From: Sphingomonas sp. So64.6b
Lineage (GTDB): Bacteria > Pseudomonadota > Alphaproteobacteria > Sphingomonadales > Sphingomonadaceae
Reading direction: 5' to 3'
Assembly: GCF_014171475.1 (NCBI RefSeq)
Contig: NZ_CP048817.1
Location: 1,736,001 to 1,800,000 of the forward strand
DNA length: 64,000 bases
Shown: positions 44,044-51,960 of the stretch, one piece after another
Position numbering within the stretch: position 1 is the first letter of the stretch
Layout: each line of letters starts with the position of its first letter
Position numbers and translations under genes: made by a program
Notes under the pieces: model-generated
What the model saw: the letters and a program-made list of their open reading frames with translations, nothing else
Told to the model about the DNA's origin: nothing
Databases searched by the model: none

Positions 44044-44523
44044 ATGACCATCAGCGTCGGCGATCGCGTCCCCAGTCTCACGCTCACCAAGGCCACCGCG
44101 AGCGGCCCGGATCAGGTCAGCTCGGACGATTATTTCAAGGGTCGCCGGGTTGCCGTGGTCGCCGTGCCAGGCGCCTTCACGCCGACCTGCTCGGCCCGCC
44201 ATCTTCCCGGCTTCGTCGACAAGGCCAGCGAAATCAAGGCCAAGGGTGTTGACGAGATCGCCTTCACGTCCGTCAACGACGCGTTCGTGATGGGCGCCTG
44301 GGGTAAGGCCAGCGACGCGGGCGACATCACCATGCTGGCCGATGGCAATGCCGATTTCGCCAAGGCGGTCGGCCTGACCTTCGACGGATCGAAGTTCGGC
44401 ATGGGTGAGCGCAGCCAGCGTTATTCGATGATCGTCAATGACGGCGTCGTCGAGCAACTCAATGTCGAGGCACCCGGCGAATTCAATGTCAGCTCGGCCG
44501 AACATCTGCTCAGCGAACTCTAA
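44044..44523 (+). CDS. peroxiredoxin (Prx5 type)
   Basis: A 159-residue peroxiredoxin that reduces peroxides with a thiol. The peroxidatic Cys is in VPGAFTPTCSARHLPGF (near residue 49), the Prx5 signature, followed by EIAFTSVNDAFVMGAWGKAS and FGMGERSQRYSMIVNDGVVE. No second Cys in the C-terminal part is evident, so it is probably a 1-Cys or glutaredoxin/thioredoxin-dependent enzyme. AGGAG lies 8-12 bases before the ATG. It is divergent from yqgE. The next gene downstream encodes a small membrane protein with an EcfG-like promoter, which fits an oxidative/general stress neighbourhood. Confidence 0.94.
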   Translation: MTISVGDRVPSLTLTKATASGPDQVSSDDYFKGRRVAVVAVPGAFTPTCSARHLPGFVDKASEIKAKGVDEIAFTSVNDAFVMGAWGKASDAGDITMLADGNADFAKAVGLTFDGSKFGMGERSQRYSMIVNDGVVEQLNVEAPGEFNVSSAEHLLSEL

Positions 44524-44567
44524 TACCCTCAGCCGCCCCGCCTGCACGTCCAAACGCCTGCGGGCGT

Positions 44568-44592
44568 GGAACGAGTAGTGCGGGGCGGTGTT
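44568..44592 (+). promoter_or_regulatory. EcfG-like promoter of the small membrane protein
   Basis: GGAAC, 16 bases, then TGTT matches the alphaproteobacterial general-stress sigma factor consensus (GGAAC-N16/17-CGTT) with a full -35 box and one mismatch in the -10 box. The ATG at 44624 is 31 bp downstream. Confidence 0.55.
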
Positions 44593-44623
44593 GTTCATAC
44601 GGATAACCAGAAGGGAATTTGCG

Positions 44624-44893
44624 ATGAGCGACACCACCCAGGACGCAACCAATGCGATCGTCGACTCCGCCAAGGGAGCGGCCGGCGAGAAATCCTTCTT
44701 CGATCAGGCGCGCGAGGCGGTCGGATCGGCCGTCGACTCGACCATTGAAGCGGTCGGTTCGGCATTTGAATCGACCGTCGAGGCAGCCAAGGAAAACCCT
44801 GTTGCTGCGGCTGCCATCGCGACCGGCGCCGCCGCCGCAGTGGCCGGGGCAGCCTTTGGAATCAGCAAATTGCTCGAAGACGACAAGGACTGA
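44624..44893 (+). CDS. small single-pass membrane protein
   Basis: An 89-residue protein: a charged amphipathic section with repeated Ala/Ser/Val helical turns (AREAVGSAVDSTIEAVGSAF with ESTVEAAKENP) and one Ala/Gly-rich membrane helix (VAAAAIATGAAAAVAGAAFG), then a charged tail ISKLLEDDKD. The layout resembles stress-induced ElaB/YqjD-like membrane proteins, but no family match is asserted. The start at 44624 follows AGAAGGGA. An EcfG-like promoter lies 31 bp upstream. It sits between the peroxiredoxin and AMP nucleosidase genes and is followed by a GC-rich hairpin. Confidence 0.75.
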   Translation: MSDTTQDATNAIVDSAKGAAGEKSFFDQAREAVGSAVDSTIEAVGSAFESTVEAAKENPVAAAAIATGAAAAVAGAAFGISKLLEDDKD

Positions 44894-44928
44894 TACAGCG
44901 GCTGAGACAAGGCTTGATCTACCGGTCT

Positions 44929-44951
44929 CCCCTCTCTCGGCGAGGGAGGGG
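44929..44951 (+). terminator. GC-rich hairpin after the small membrane protein
   Basis: CCCCTCTCTCG and CGAGGGAGGGG pair through 11 positions with one G-T pair and a very tight loop. It starts 36 bp after the stop codon and lacks a T-run. Similar to the hairpin at 25212-25232. Confidence 0.45.
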
Positions 44952-45000
44952 ACAGACCCCCTGACTTGCCAGCGTAACGAAGCTGCCTTAGCGACAGCAG

Positions 45001-46467
45001 ATGACACGTGCACCCATCCCAAATGCTTCCTCGCCCATTGCTTCATCGATCGTCGCTGAGCTCGATCGCCTTTATACCGCTTCCGTGAAGCGGCTGCAGG
45101 ATGCCCTCACCGCCTATCTCACCGACCGCACGACGCCCGATCCGGCAAGCCGGACCGACGGTTCGTTCGCTTATCCTGAAATTCGCCTGCGCTATCTCGG
45201 GGCGGACGACCGTCCCGCGCCGATCCGCTCGTTCGGACGCCTGGTCACGCCGGGCGAATACAAGATCAGCGTCACCAAACCGGCGATCTTCGCCGATTAT
45301 CTGATCGAGCAGCTCACTCTGCTGATCGAGGATTACGACGTCGAGGTCGAAGCGGTCGAGGGGAGGCAGGAAATCCCCTTCCCTTATGTGCTCGATCCCG
45401 GCCACGCGATGAGCCTCGACGAAGTGTCGGCGCTGGATCTGGCGCGGCATTTCCCGGCCACCGAACTCGCCTATATCGGCGACGAGATCGCCGACGGGCT
45501 TTACGCTGCACTCGACGAGGTTCGCCCGCTCGCTTTGTTCGACGGCCTACGCACCGATTTCTCGCTCGCGCGGCTGCGCCATTACACCGGCACCCCGGTC
45601 GAGCATGTCCAGCGCTACATATTGTTCACCAACTATCATCGCTATGTCGATGAATTCGTGCGCTGGGCCGCGTCGCAGCTCGGTGAAGGCAGCCGCTACA
45701 CCGGCCTGTCGGGCGCCGGCGGCGTGATGATCCATGCCGGCGATGACGCCGACAAGATCGTCACCGACAGCGCGTGGCGGCGGCACCAGATGCCGGCTTA
45801 TCATCTGATGGCCGATGACGGCACCGGCATCACCCTGGTCAATATCGGCGTCGGCCCGTCCAACGCGAAGACGATCTGCGACCATCTCGCGGTCATGCGG
45901 CCCGAGGCGTGGCTGATGATCGGCCATTGCGGCGGCCTGCGCCCGAGTCAGCGGATCGGCGACTATGTCCTGGCGCATGCTTATCTGCGTGACGATCACG
46001 TGCTTGACGATGTGTTGCCGCCGGAAATTCCCGTCCCCGCGATTGCCGAAGTTCAGGTCGCGATGGCGCGTGCGGCGGAAACCATCTCCGGCCAGTCGGG
46101 CGAGGAATTGAAGCGCCGCCTGCGCACCGGCACGATCGTCACCACTGACGATCGCAACTGGGAATTGCGCTACTCCAAATCGGCCTTGCGCTTCTCGCTC
46201 TCACGCGCGGTCGGCATCGACATGGAATCGGCGACGATCGCCGCGCAGGGGTATCGCTTCCGCGTGCCCTATGGCACGTTGCTTTGCGTCTCGGACAAGC
46301 CGCTCCATGGCGAACTGAAGCTGCCCGGCCAGGCCAACCGCTTCTACGAACGCGCGATCAGCGAGCATATGCGGATCGGCATCGAGACTTGCGAGGAGCT
46401 GCGCCGCGAAGGCGCCAAGCTGCACAGCCGCAAGCTCCGCGCCTTCAACGAGCCGCCTTTCCGGTAA
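45001..46467 (+). CDS. amn: AMP nucleosidase
   Basis: A 488-residue AMP nucleosidase, which hydrolyses AMP to adenine and ribose 5-phosphate and adjusts adenylate levels. The N-terminal ~170 residues form the regulatory domain (VTKPAIFADYLIEQL, YDVEVEAVEGRQEIPFPYVL). The C-terminal catalytic domain belongs to the nucleoside phosphorylase fold: ITLVNIGVGPSNAKTICDHL, WLMIGHCGGLRPSQRIGDYV and GIDMESATIAAQGYRFRVPY with the substrate-binding Glu, then LLCVSDKPLHGELKLPGQ. Length equals the E. coli enzyme. No clear Shine-Dalgarno sequence precedes the ATG. It is flanked by two small membrane-protein genes carrying EcfG-like promoters. Confidence 0.97.
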   Translation: MTRAPIPNASSPIASSIVAELDRLYTASVKRLQDALTAYLTDRTTPDPASRTDGSFAYPEIRLRYLGADDRPAPIRSFGRLVTPGEYKISVTKPAIFADYLIEQLTLLIEDYDVEVEAVEGRQEIPFPYVLDPGHAMSLDEVSALDLARHFPATELAYIGDEIADGLYAALDEVRPLALFDGLRTDFSLARLRHYTGTPVEHVQRYILFTNYHRYVDEFVRWAASQLGEGSRYTGLSGAGGVMIHAGDDADKIVTDSAWRRHQMPAYHLMADDGTGITLVNIGVGPSNAKTICDHLAVMRPEAWLMIGHCGGLRPSQRIGDYVLAHAYLRDDHVLDDVLPPEIPVPAIAEVQVAMARAAETISGQSGEELKRRLRTGTIVTTDDRNWELRYSKSALRFSLSRAVGIDMESATIAAQGYRFRVPYGTLLCVSDKPLHGELKLPGQANRFYERAISEHMRIGIETCEELRREGAKLHSRKLRAFNEPPFR

Positions 46468-46482
46468 GGCGTTTCGCGAAAA

Positions 46483-46507
46483 GGAAACCAACGCCTATTC
46501 ATGCGTT
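46483..46507 (+). promoter_or_regulatory. EcfG-like promoter of the Lys/Ala/Pro-rich protein
   Basis: GGAAA, 16 bases, then CGTT: a full -10 box and one mismatch in the -35 box of the EcfG consensus. Its position inside 46501-46537 argues that the ATG at 46537, not 46501, is the true start. Confidence 0.48.
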
Positions 46508-46536
46508 ACGCAAGCTCAACGACTCAGGAATTCGCC

Positions 46537-47070
46537 ATGGCCACGCCTCCCAAGAAGCCCGCGCCCCGCCGCAAGCCCGCCAGCACTCGCAAGCCGGCCG
46601 CAGCGCGCAAGCCCAATATCGCGCCCGCCGCGACGGGTGCTGCGACCGGTCCGGCAGCCGCACCGGCCGACCCAAAGGCGAATGTGGCCAAGCCGGCGGC
46701 GACTAGGGCCAAGGCGCCAGCAAAGACTGCAACAAAGACCGCTGCCAAGCCCGCTGCCAAACCCAAGACGCCGGCTCGACCCCGCGCGGCTGCGACCAAG
46801 ACGCCATCGCGCAACGCGGCGGTGACGACGCTCGGCAAGGCGCGCCAGGCCGTATCTGATGCATCGCCGGCAAAAAAATGGACCGCCGCAGCAATTCTCG
46901 GCACCATCGGCGCCGCAGTGACCGCAGCGCTGCTGACCTTGCGTGGCAGCACGCCCGGCGCAGCGAAGACGAAAACCAAGCCAGGCAAGAAGGCTCATCA
47001 GGCCGACGGCACGGATTCGTCGAAGTCCTTCCAGGCCGGCATCGCCGATGAGGGCACGATCCCCGAGTGA
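46537..47070 (+). CDS. Lys/Ala/Pro-rich protein with one membrane helix
   Basis: A 177-residue low-complexity protein. Residues 1-110 are an Ala/Lys/Pro-rich, histone-H1-like basic tail (KKPAPRRKPASTRKPAAAR, TAAKPAAKPKTPARPRAA), followed by one hydrophobic helix (KKWTAAAILGTIGAAVTAAL) and a second charged stretch ending in SFQAGIADEGTIPE. It could be a basic tail held at the membrane, or a nucleoid-like protein. The start at 46537 has AGGAA upstream; an ATG at 46501 overlaps the predicted -10 box. It follows amn by 69 bp and probably has its own stress promoter. No function is proposed. Confidence 0.7.
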   Translation: MATPPKKPAPRRKPASTRKPAAARKPNIAPAATGAATGPAAAPADPKANVAKPAATRAKAPAKTATKTAAKPAAKPKTPARPRAAATKTPSRNAAVTTLGKARQAVSDASPAKKWTAAAILGTIGAAVTAALLTLRGSTPGAAKTKTKPGKKAHQADGTDSSKSFQAGIADEGTIPE

Positions 47071-47145
47071 TCGCGGACCCGAACCCTTAACCGGTCTCTC
47101 CACAAGAGCACCGTCCCCGCGCTTCAACGCGAGGGCGGCCGAACA

Positions 47146-48993
47146 TCACCAACCCGTCGGCTTGCCCTTGTTCTGCTCGTCGAGCCAGGTCTTGAGCGGC
47201 GCGAAATATTCGACCATCGCGGCGCCCGACATTTCCTTGGTACCGGTGAACGCTTCGAGCGCCTCGGGCCAGGGCTTGGACTGGCCCATCTTCAGCATCG
47301 CATCGAGCTTCGCGCCGACCTCCTTGTTGCCGTAGAACGAACAGCGATGCAGCGGGCCTTTCCAGCCAGCCTGGTCGCACGCCGCCTTGTAGAACTGGAA
47401 CTGCAACAGGCGCGCAAGGAAGTAGCGTGTGTAAGGCACGCTCGCCGGCACATGATATTTCGCGCCCGGGTCGAACTTGGTTTCATCACGCTCGACCGGC
47501 GGCACGATGCCCTGATACTGCAGGCGAAGCGCATTCCATGACGCCTCGTAACCGGCCGGCTTGATATTGCCGGAGAAGACACCCCAGCGCCATTTGTCGA
47601 TCAACAGGCCGAACGGCAGGAACGCGACCTTGTCCATCGCCTGTTTGAGCAACAGGCCGGTGTCCTTGTCCGCGCTCGGCACCTTGGACTTGTCGAGCAA
47701 GCCGATCTGGACGAGATAATCGGGCGTGATCGACAGTGCGACGAAATCGCCGATCGCCTCATGGAAGCCGTCATTCGCGCCATTGAGGAACAAGGGTGGC
47801 TGGTCCTGATAGGCGCGCTGGTAATAATTATGCCCCATCTCGTGATGGATGGTGACGAAATCGTCGCCATTGACCTTGGTGCACATCTTGATGCGCACAT
47901 CGTTCTTGTTGTCGATATCCCAGGCCGAGGCATGGCAGATGACTTCGCGGTCGGCCGGCTTGGTGATTTGCGACCGCGTCCAGAACGTCTCGGGCAATGG
48001 CGCGAAGCCAAGCGAGGAATAGAAACCCTCACCCGCCTTGAACATCTTGATCGGGTCGTAACCCTTGGCCTTGAGCAGGTCGCCGGTGTCGTATCCGATA
48101 TCGCCCGCGCCCTTAGGCGCAACGACATCATAGATGTTGCCCCACTCCTGCGCCCACATATTGCCGAGCAGGTCGCTACGGATCGGTCCGGTCTTGGACT
48201 GCACCGCGTCGCCATATTTCTCGTTGAGCTTCCAGCGCACATAGGTGTGCAACGACTGGTAGAGCGGCTCGACTTCCTTCCACAATTTGTCGGTGAGCTT
48301 GGCGAACTCTTCCGGGCTCATGTCATAGCCCGAGCGCCACAGCGACCCGACATCCTTATAACCCAGTTCGACTGCGCCCTGATTGCCGATCTCGACCATG
48401 CGCGCATAATCCTCGCGCATCGGCGCGCCGACATTGTCGTGCCAGCTGACCCACATTTCCTTGAGCTTGGCCGGATCGCGCTCGGTGCCCATCGCGGCCT
48501 CGATGTCGCTGCCATTGATCGGCTTGCCGTCGAGCGTGCCCTTGCCCTTGCCGTACGACGAGGACATGCGCGTCACCAGCGTCGACAATTCGGTCGCCGC
48601 ACCGGGTTTGGTCGGCGCCGGCAGAGTCAGCCCGCCGCGCAACAGGTCGAGCTTGCGCCGCGTGTCGGGCGACAGGCCGGTAACCTTGCCGTACTTCGCC
48701 GCTTCCAGCGCGAACTTGACCGACATTTCGGTGCCGGTGGCGTTGATCCGCGCCGCCATCGCATCGGTATCGTCGGTGATATAGGTCGCATTGACCCAAT
48801 TGACCTGGCTCGATTCGATCGAGAAATCGAACAGCGTCTTTTCCGCCGCCGCGACGAAAGCGTCGGCCTCCGCCGCAGTCGGCGCAAGCGCGCGCTGCGC
48901 CGCTACGGGCGTTCCCTTCTTGTCCTTGGCGAGCGTCGGCGTGGCGGCGATCGCGCAGGCGAGCGCCACGATCGAAATTCCGGTGCGGATCAT
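47146..48993 (-). CDS. M2-family metallopeptidase (peptidyl-dipeptidase, ACE-like)
   Basis: A 615-residue secreted zinc peptidase of family M2, bacterial relatives of angiotensin-converting enzyme that release C-terminal dipeptides. A signal peptide (IRTGISIVALACAIAATPTLA) precedes the mature chain. The zinc site is VTIHHEMGHNYYQRAYQDQP (HEMGH) with the downstream Glu in NDGFHEAIGDFVALS. Further family blocks are WAQEWGNIYDVVAP, ICHASAWDIDNKNDVRIKMC and TRYFLARLLQFQFYKAAC. Start at 48993 with CAGGGG upstream; an in-frame Met 21 codons earlier is less likely. It would act in the periplasm on imported peptides. Confidence 0.95.
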   Translation of the reverse strand: MIRTGISIVALACAIAATPTLAKDKKGTPVAAQRALAPTAAEADAFVAAAEKTLFDFSIESSQVNWVNATYITDDTDAMAARINATGTEMSVKFALEAAKYGKVTGLSPDTRRKLDLLRGGLTLPAPTKPGAATELSTLVTRMSSSYGKGKGTLDGKPINGSDIEAAMGTERDPAKLKEMWVSWHDNVGAPMREDYARMVEIGNQGAVELGYKDVGSLWRSGYDMSPEEFAKLTDKLWKEVEPLYQSLHTYVRWKLNEKYGDAVQSKTGPIRSDLLGNMWAQEWGNIYDVVAPKGAGDIGYDTGDLLKAKGYDPIKMFKAGEGFYSSLGFAPLPETFWTRSQITKPADREVICHASAWDIDNKNDVRIKMCTKVNGDDFVTIHHEMGHNYYQRAYQDQPPLFLNGANDGFHEAIGDFVALSITPDYLVQIGLLDKSKVPSADKDTGLLLKQAMDKVAFLPFGLLIDKWRWGVFSGNIKPAGYEASWNALRLQYQGIVPPVERDETKFDPGAKYHVPASVPYTRYFLARLLQFQFYKAACDQAGWKGPLHRCSFYGNKEVGAKLDAMLKMGQSKPWPEALEAFTGTKEMSGAAMVEYFAPLKTWLDEQNKGKPTGW

Positions 48994-49074
48994 TGGTAAC
49001 CCCTGAAACTTGTTGATGGCGGCAACCTGTCCGCCACCGCGCGTGAGGTCAAGCAAGGGGTCGTCCGAGAAGCG

Positions 49075-49836
49075 TCACGCGGCGAGAAAGTCCGCGATCG
49101 CCAGGCCGAGTTCGGGTTTCACCACTGCGCTCATATGTCCACCCGGTACGGCGCGATACGTCGCATTGGGTAGCGTATCCGTCAGTTCCTCCGCCGACCC
49201 ATTGTCATGGTCTTCCTCGCCCGCGAGCACCAAGGCCGGTTGAGCCATGATACGTAGTGCCTCGACCGGCGTGTCGACGAACGTGTCGAGGATGTTCAGC
49301 AGGGCAATGGGATCGCCCTTGCTGGTCTTCAGGAACGCCTCGGCCAGCCATTCGGGCGTGCCGCGCTCGAAACTGCCGAGATTGGTCAGGATATTGCGAA
49401 AATGCCCGCCACGACCGGCGGTGTCGGTCAGCCCTTGCAGGCCCATGCCTGACAGGACGAAGCGGCGCGGCGTCGCGCCCTGCGCCATCATCCGTGCCAC
49501 CGTCCGCGCACCGAGCGAATAACCGCCAAGATCGTAGTCACTGAGCCCGAGATGCTCGATCAGCGCAAACCCATCCCTGGCCAGCACGTCGCGCGGATAG
49601 GATGCCGCGTCATGGGGCTTGGCGCTCGATCCGTGCGCGCGCAGATCGGGCATGATCACGCGAAACCCGCGCCCGGCAATCGCCGCGGCATGGCCATAAC
49701 GAATCCAGTTGGTCTGCGCGTCGGAGAAGAAGCCGTGCAGCAGCACGACTACCCTGCCCTCACCGGTTTCGCGCCACGCGATTCGCGCGCCATCGAAACT
49801 TTCGAAATATTCCGGTTCAATCGGGGAGTTTGCCAA
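49075..49836 (-). CDS. alpha/beta hydrolase
   Basis: A 253-residue alpha/beta-hydrolase fold protein. The oxyanion segment is VVVLLHGFFSDAQTNW, the nucleophile elbow GGYSLGARTVARMM (Ser near residue 106), the acid in LVLAGEEDHDNGSAE, and the catalytic His in RAVPGGHMSAVV. No signal peptide is seen, so it is cytoplasmic. The substrate (ester, lactone or epoxide) is not evident. Its start overlaps the end of the upstream GFA-fold gene by 20 bp, so the two are translated together. Confidence 0.9.
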   Translation of the reverse strand: MANSPIEPEYFESFDGARIAWRETGEGRVVVLLHGFFSDAQTNWIRYGHAAAIAGRGFRVIMPDLRAHGSSAKPHDAASYPRDVLARDGFALIEHLGLSDYDLGGYSLGARTVARMMAQGATPRRFVLSGMGLQGLTDTAGRGGHFRNILTNLGSFERGTPEWLAEAFLKTSKGDPIALLNILDTFVDTPVEALRIMAQPALVLAGEEDHDNGSAEELTDTLPNATYRAVPGGHMSAVVKPELGLAIADFLAA

Positions 49837-50320
49837 GAGTTTTCATCCAGCGATCGACAAGCGTGTCATGTTGATCGGCGCGATAGTCCGGCAGGTGTCG
49901 GGTGTCGAGCCACGCCTCATGCCGACTCTCCACACCGAAATGATGTGTCGGGCGAAACCGCCCGGGCGTATCGAAGCTGGCAACGGTCAGGTCCATCTGC
50001 TCGCTGTCGGGAAATTCGAAGGTCAGCGACGTACCGCACGCGGCGCAAAAACCCCGGCTCGCGATCGGCGAGGATTGATAGCGCTCCGGCTCGCGCGACC
50101 AGATCACATCAGCCTTTTTCGCGTTCATGAACGCCACCGAGATATTGCCGATCGCGCGCTGGCACATGCGGCAATGGCACAGATACGCGTCATCGGTCGC
50201 GACCAACACGGTATAGCGGATTCGCCCGCATTGGCAGCCGCCGGCGAGCCGTTCGTCGATTGGCGCAACCGCCGGCTCGACCTTCACTGGCGCGACATCG
50301 AAACGAGCCTGATCAACCAT
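49817..50320 (-). CDS. GFA (glutathione-dependent formaldehyde-activating enzyme-like) zinc protein
   Basis: A 167-residue GFA/CENP-V-fold protein. The zinc-binding Cys pairs are GGCQCGRIRY, CHCRMCQRAIG and FCAACGTSLTFEF; the family relates to enzymes that handle glutathione adducts of formaldehyde and other carbonyls. The Met at 50320 (MVDQARFDVAPVKV) is preferred over an earlier in-frame Met that overlaps the marR leader. The gene overlaps the alpha/beta hydrolase downstream and is divergent from marR-emrAB across 106 bp containing an A/T-rich palindrome. Confidence 0.88.
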   Translation of the reverse strand: MVDQARFDVAPVKVEPAVAPIDERLAGGCQCGRIRYTVLVATDDAYLCHCRMCQRAIGNISVAFMNAKKADVIWSREPERYQSSPIASRGFCAACGTSLTFEFPDSEQMDLTVASFDTPGRFRPTHHFGVESRHEAWLDTRHLPDYRADQHDTLVDRWMKTLGKLPD

Positions 50321-50394
50321 GAAAACTCTCCTCGGGTGCATTCCGCTCAAACCCTTACGCTGCACCGCAATATTTTCCGCGGCTTGTGTATTGG

Positions 50395-50418
50395 ATTATA
50401 TAAGGAAGCTTATTATAT
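50395..50418. promoter_or_regulatory. putative MarR operator
   Basis: The A/T-rich imperfect palindrome ATTATATAAG / CTTATTATAT around GAAG lies in the divergent region between the GFA gene and marR, and close to the marR start. MarR dimers bind such sites, usually to repress their own operon. Assignment is by position. Confidence 0.5.
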
Positions 50419-50426
50419 GCGCGACT

Positions 50427-50873
50427 ATGAGCGATTCACTCGGATTCCTTATTAGCGACGTTTCGCGCCTGATGCGGCGTCGTTTCGACGAACGGGCGCG
50501 CCTGATCGGCGTGACGCGCGCGCAGTGGCGCACACTCTTTATTGTGTCGCGCAACGAAGGCGCCAACCAGGGCGGCCTGGCCGATATCCTCGAAGTCGAG
50601 CCGATTACGCTGTGCCGCATGATCGATCGGCTGGAAGAATCGGGCCTGGTCGAGCGGCGCCGCGACCCTGCCGACCGTCGCGCCTGGCAAATCTTCATCA
50701 CGCCCAAGGCCCGCCCGCTGCTCGATCAACTCCACAAGATCGGCGAAGACATGTTCGCCCATGCGCTCGACGGCATAACCCAGACAAAGCGCGACGACCT
50801 GACCGCAGCACTGACCCTGATCCAGAACAATTTGAACGACGCCCCCAAGGGCCAGGAGGCCAGTCATGGCTGA
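50427..50873 (+). CDS. MarR family transcriptional regulator
   Basis: A 148-residue MarR with the winged helix: RLIGVTRAQWRTLFIVSRNE, NQGGLADILEVEPITLCRMI, then DRLEESGLVERRRDPADRRAWQIFITPK, the wing with the D-x-R-x2 pattern. The start at 50427 (MSDSLGFLISDVSRLM) is preferred over longer in-frame reads. Its last bases overlap emrA (ATGGCTGA), so regulator, membrane fusion protein and pump are one operon, and the upstream palindrome is a likely operator. It probably senses a drug or phenolic compound. Confidence 0.95.
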   Translation: MSDSLGFLISDVSRLMRRRFDERARLIGVTRAQWRTLFIVSRNEGANQGGLADILEVEPITLCRMIDRLEESGLVERRRDPADRRAWQIFITPKARPLLDQLHKIGEDMFAHALDGITQTKRDDLTAALTLIQNNLNDAPKGQEASHG

Positions 50874-51960
50874 TGCAGACCCCGTGATCGACCGCAGCGC
50901 AGCAACCGTGATCGACATTCCCGTAAGCGAAACACCGGTCGAGTCGGCGCCGGCGAAGCGCCGCAACTGGCTTCGCCCGTTGCTGATGTTCAGCGTACCG
51001 TTGCTGATCCTTGCGGTCGGCGGCTATTTCTGGCTGACATCGGGCCGTTATGTTTCGACCGACAATGCCTATGTGAAGCAGGACATGGTTTCGATCAGCC
51101 CGGACGTCACCGGCCGCATCGTCCAGGTTTCGGTCAGCGAGAACCAGCGCGTCAAGGCCGGCGACTTGCTGTTCCGCATCGATCCCGAGCCCTATCGCAT
51201 CGCACTGGCCCAGGCGGACGCCGCAATTGCCAACGCCCGGGTTCAGGTCAGCACCATGTCGACCGATGTCGGCGGTGCCGATGCCGATATCGAAAGCGCT
51301 CGAGCGGACATCCTGCTCGCCCAGGCGACCTATGATCGTCAGATGGCCTTGATGAAGCGCGGCTTCACCACCCGCGCCAGCCTCGATGCGGCGTCTCATG
51401 AGCTCGCTGCAGGCAAGGCAAAATTGGCCACGGCGCAGGCGGCGGTCGCCCGCGCACGCAGCCAGCTTGGCAGCGGCAGCGCCGCGACGGGTGCTCCAGC
51501 CGCCATCCAGACGGCGATGGCCCAGCGTGAACAGGCCGCGCTCAATCTCGCCCGGACCGAGGTCCGTGCGCCCAAGGATGGCATTGTTAGCCAGACCGGC
51601 CGTCTGCAGGTCGGCAACATCACGCCGAGCGGCGTGCCCGCGCTGAGTATCGTGGTCAGTCAGGGAACCTGGGTCGAAGCAAACTACAAGGAAACCGACC
51701 TCAACCACATGGCCGTCGGTCAGCCCGCCGAGATCAGCCTCGACGCCTATCCCGGCCTCAAGGTCAAAGGCCATGTTGCCAGCATCGGCGCTGGCACCGG
51801 ATCGCAATTCTCGGTGCTGCCGGCTCAGAACGCGACCGGCAATTGGGTGAAGGTTACACAGCGCGTGCCCGTGCGCGTCGCGATCGACGGCACTCCAGCG
51901 CGCGCGCTGATCGCCGGGCTCAGCGCGGACGTGTCGATCGATACCAAGCCCCATGGCTGA
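50866..51960 (+). CDS. emrA: HlyD-type periplasmic adaptor (EmrA-like)
   Basis: A 364-residue membrane fusion protein. One N-terminal helix (WLRPLLMFSVPLLILAVGGY) anchors it to the inner membrane; the lipoyl half-domains flank a long coiled hairpin (TDNAYVKQDMVSISPDVTGRIV, VKAGDLLFRIDP ... ADIESARADILLAQATYDRQ, VRAPKDGIVSQTGRLQVGNI), and the beta-barrel follows (WVEANYKETDLNHMAVGQPA). It bridges the inner-membrane pump to an outer-membrane factor. It overlaps marR upstream and emrB downstream by the same ATGGCTGA junction. The outer-membrane partner is not encoded here. Confidence 0.96.
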   Translation: MADADPVIDRSAATVIDIPVSETPVESAPAKRRNWLRPLLMFSVPLLILAVGGYFWLTSGRYVSTDNAYVKQDMVSISPDVTGRIVQVSVSENQRVKAGDLLFRIDPEPYRIALAQADAAIANARVQVSTMSTDVGGADADIESARADILLAQATYDRQMALMKRGFTTRASLDAASHELAAGKAKLATAQAAVARARSQLGSGSAATGAPAAIQTAMAQREQAALNLARTEVRAPKDGIVSQTGRLQVGNITPSGVPALSIVVSQGTWVEANYKETDLNHMAVGQPAEISLDAYPGLKVKGHVASIGAGTGSQFSVLPAQNATGNWVKVTQRVPVRVAIDGTPARALIAGLSADVSIDTKPHG

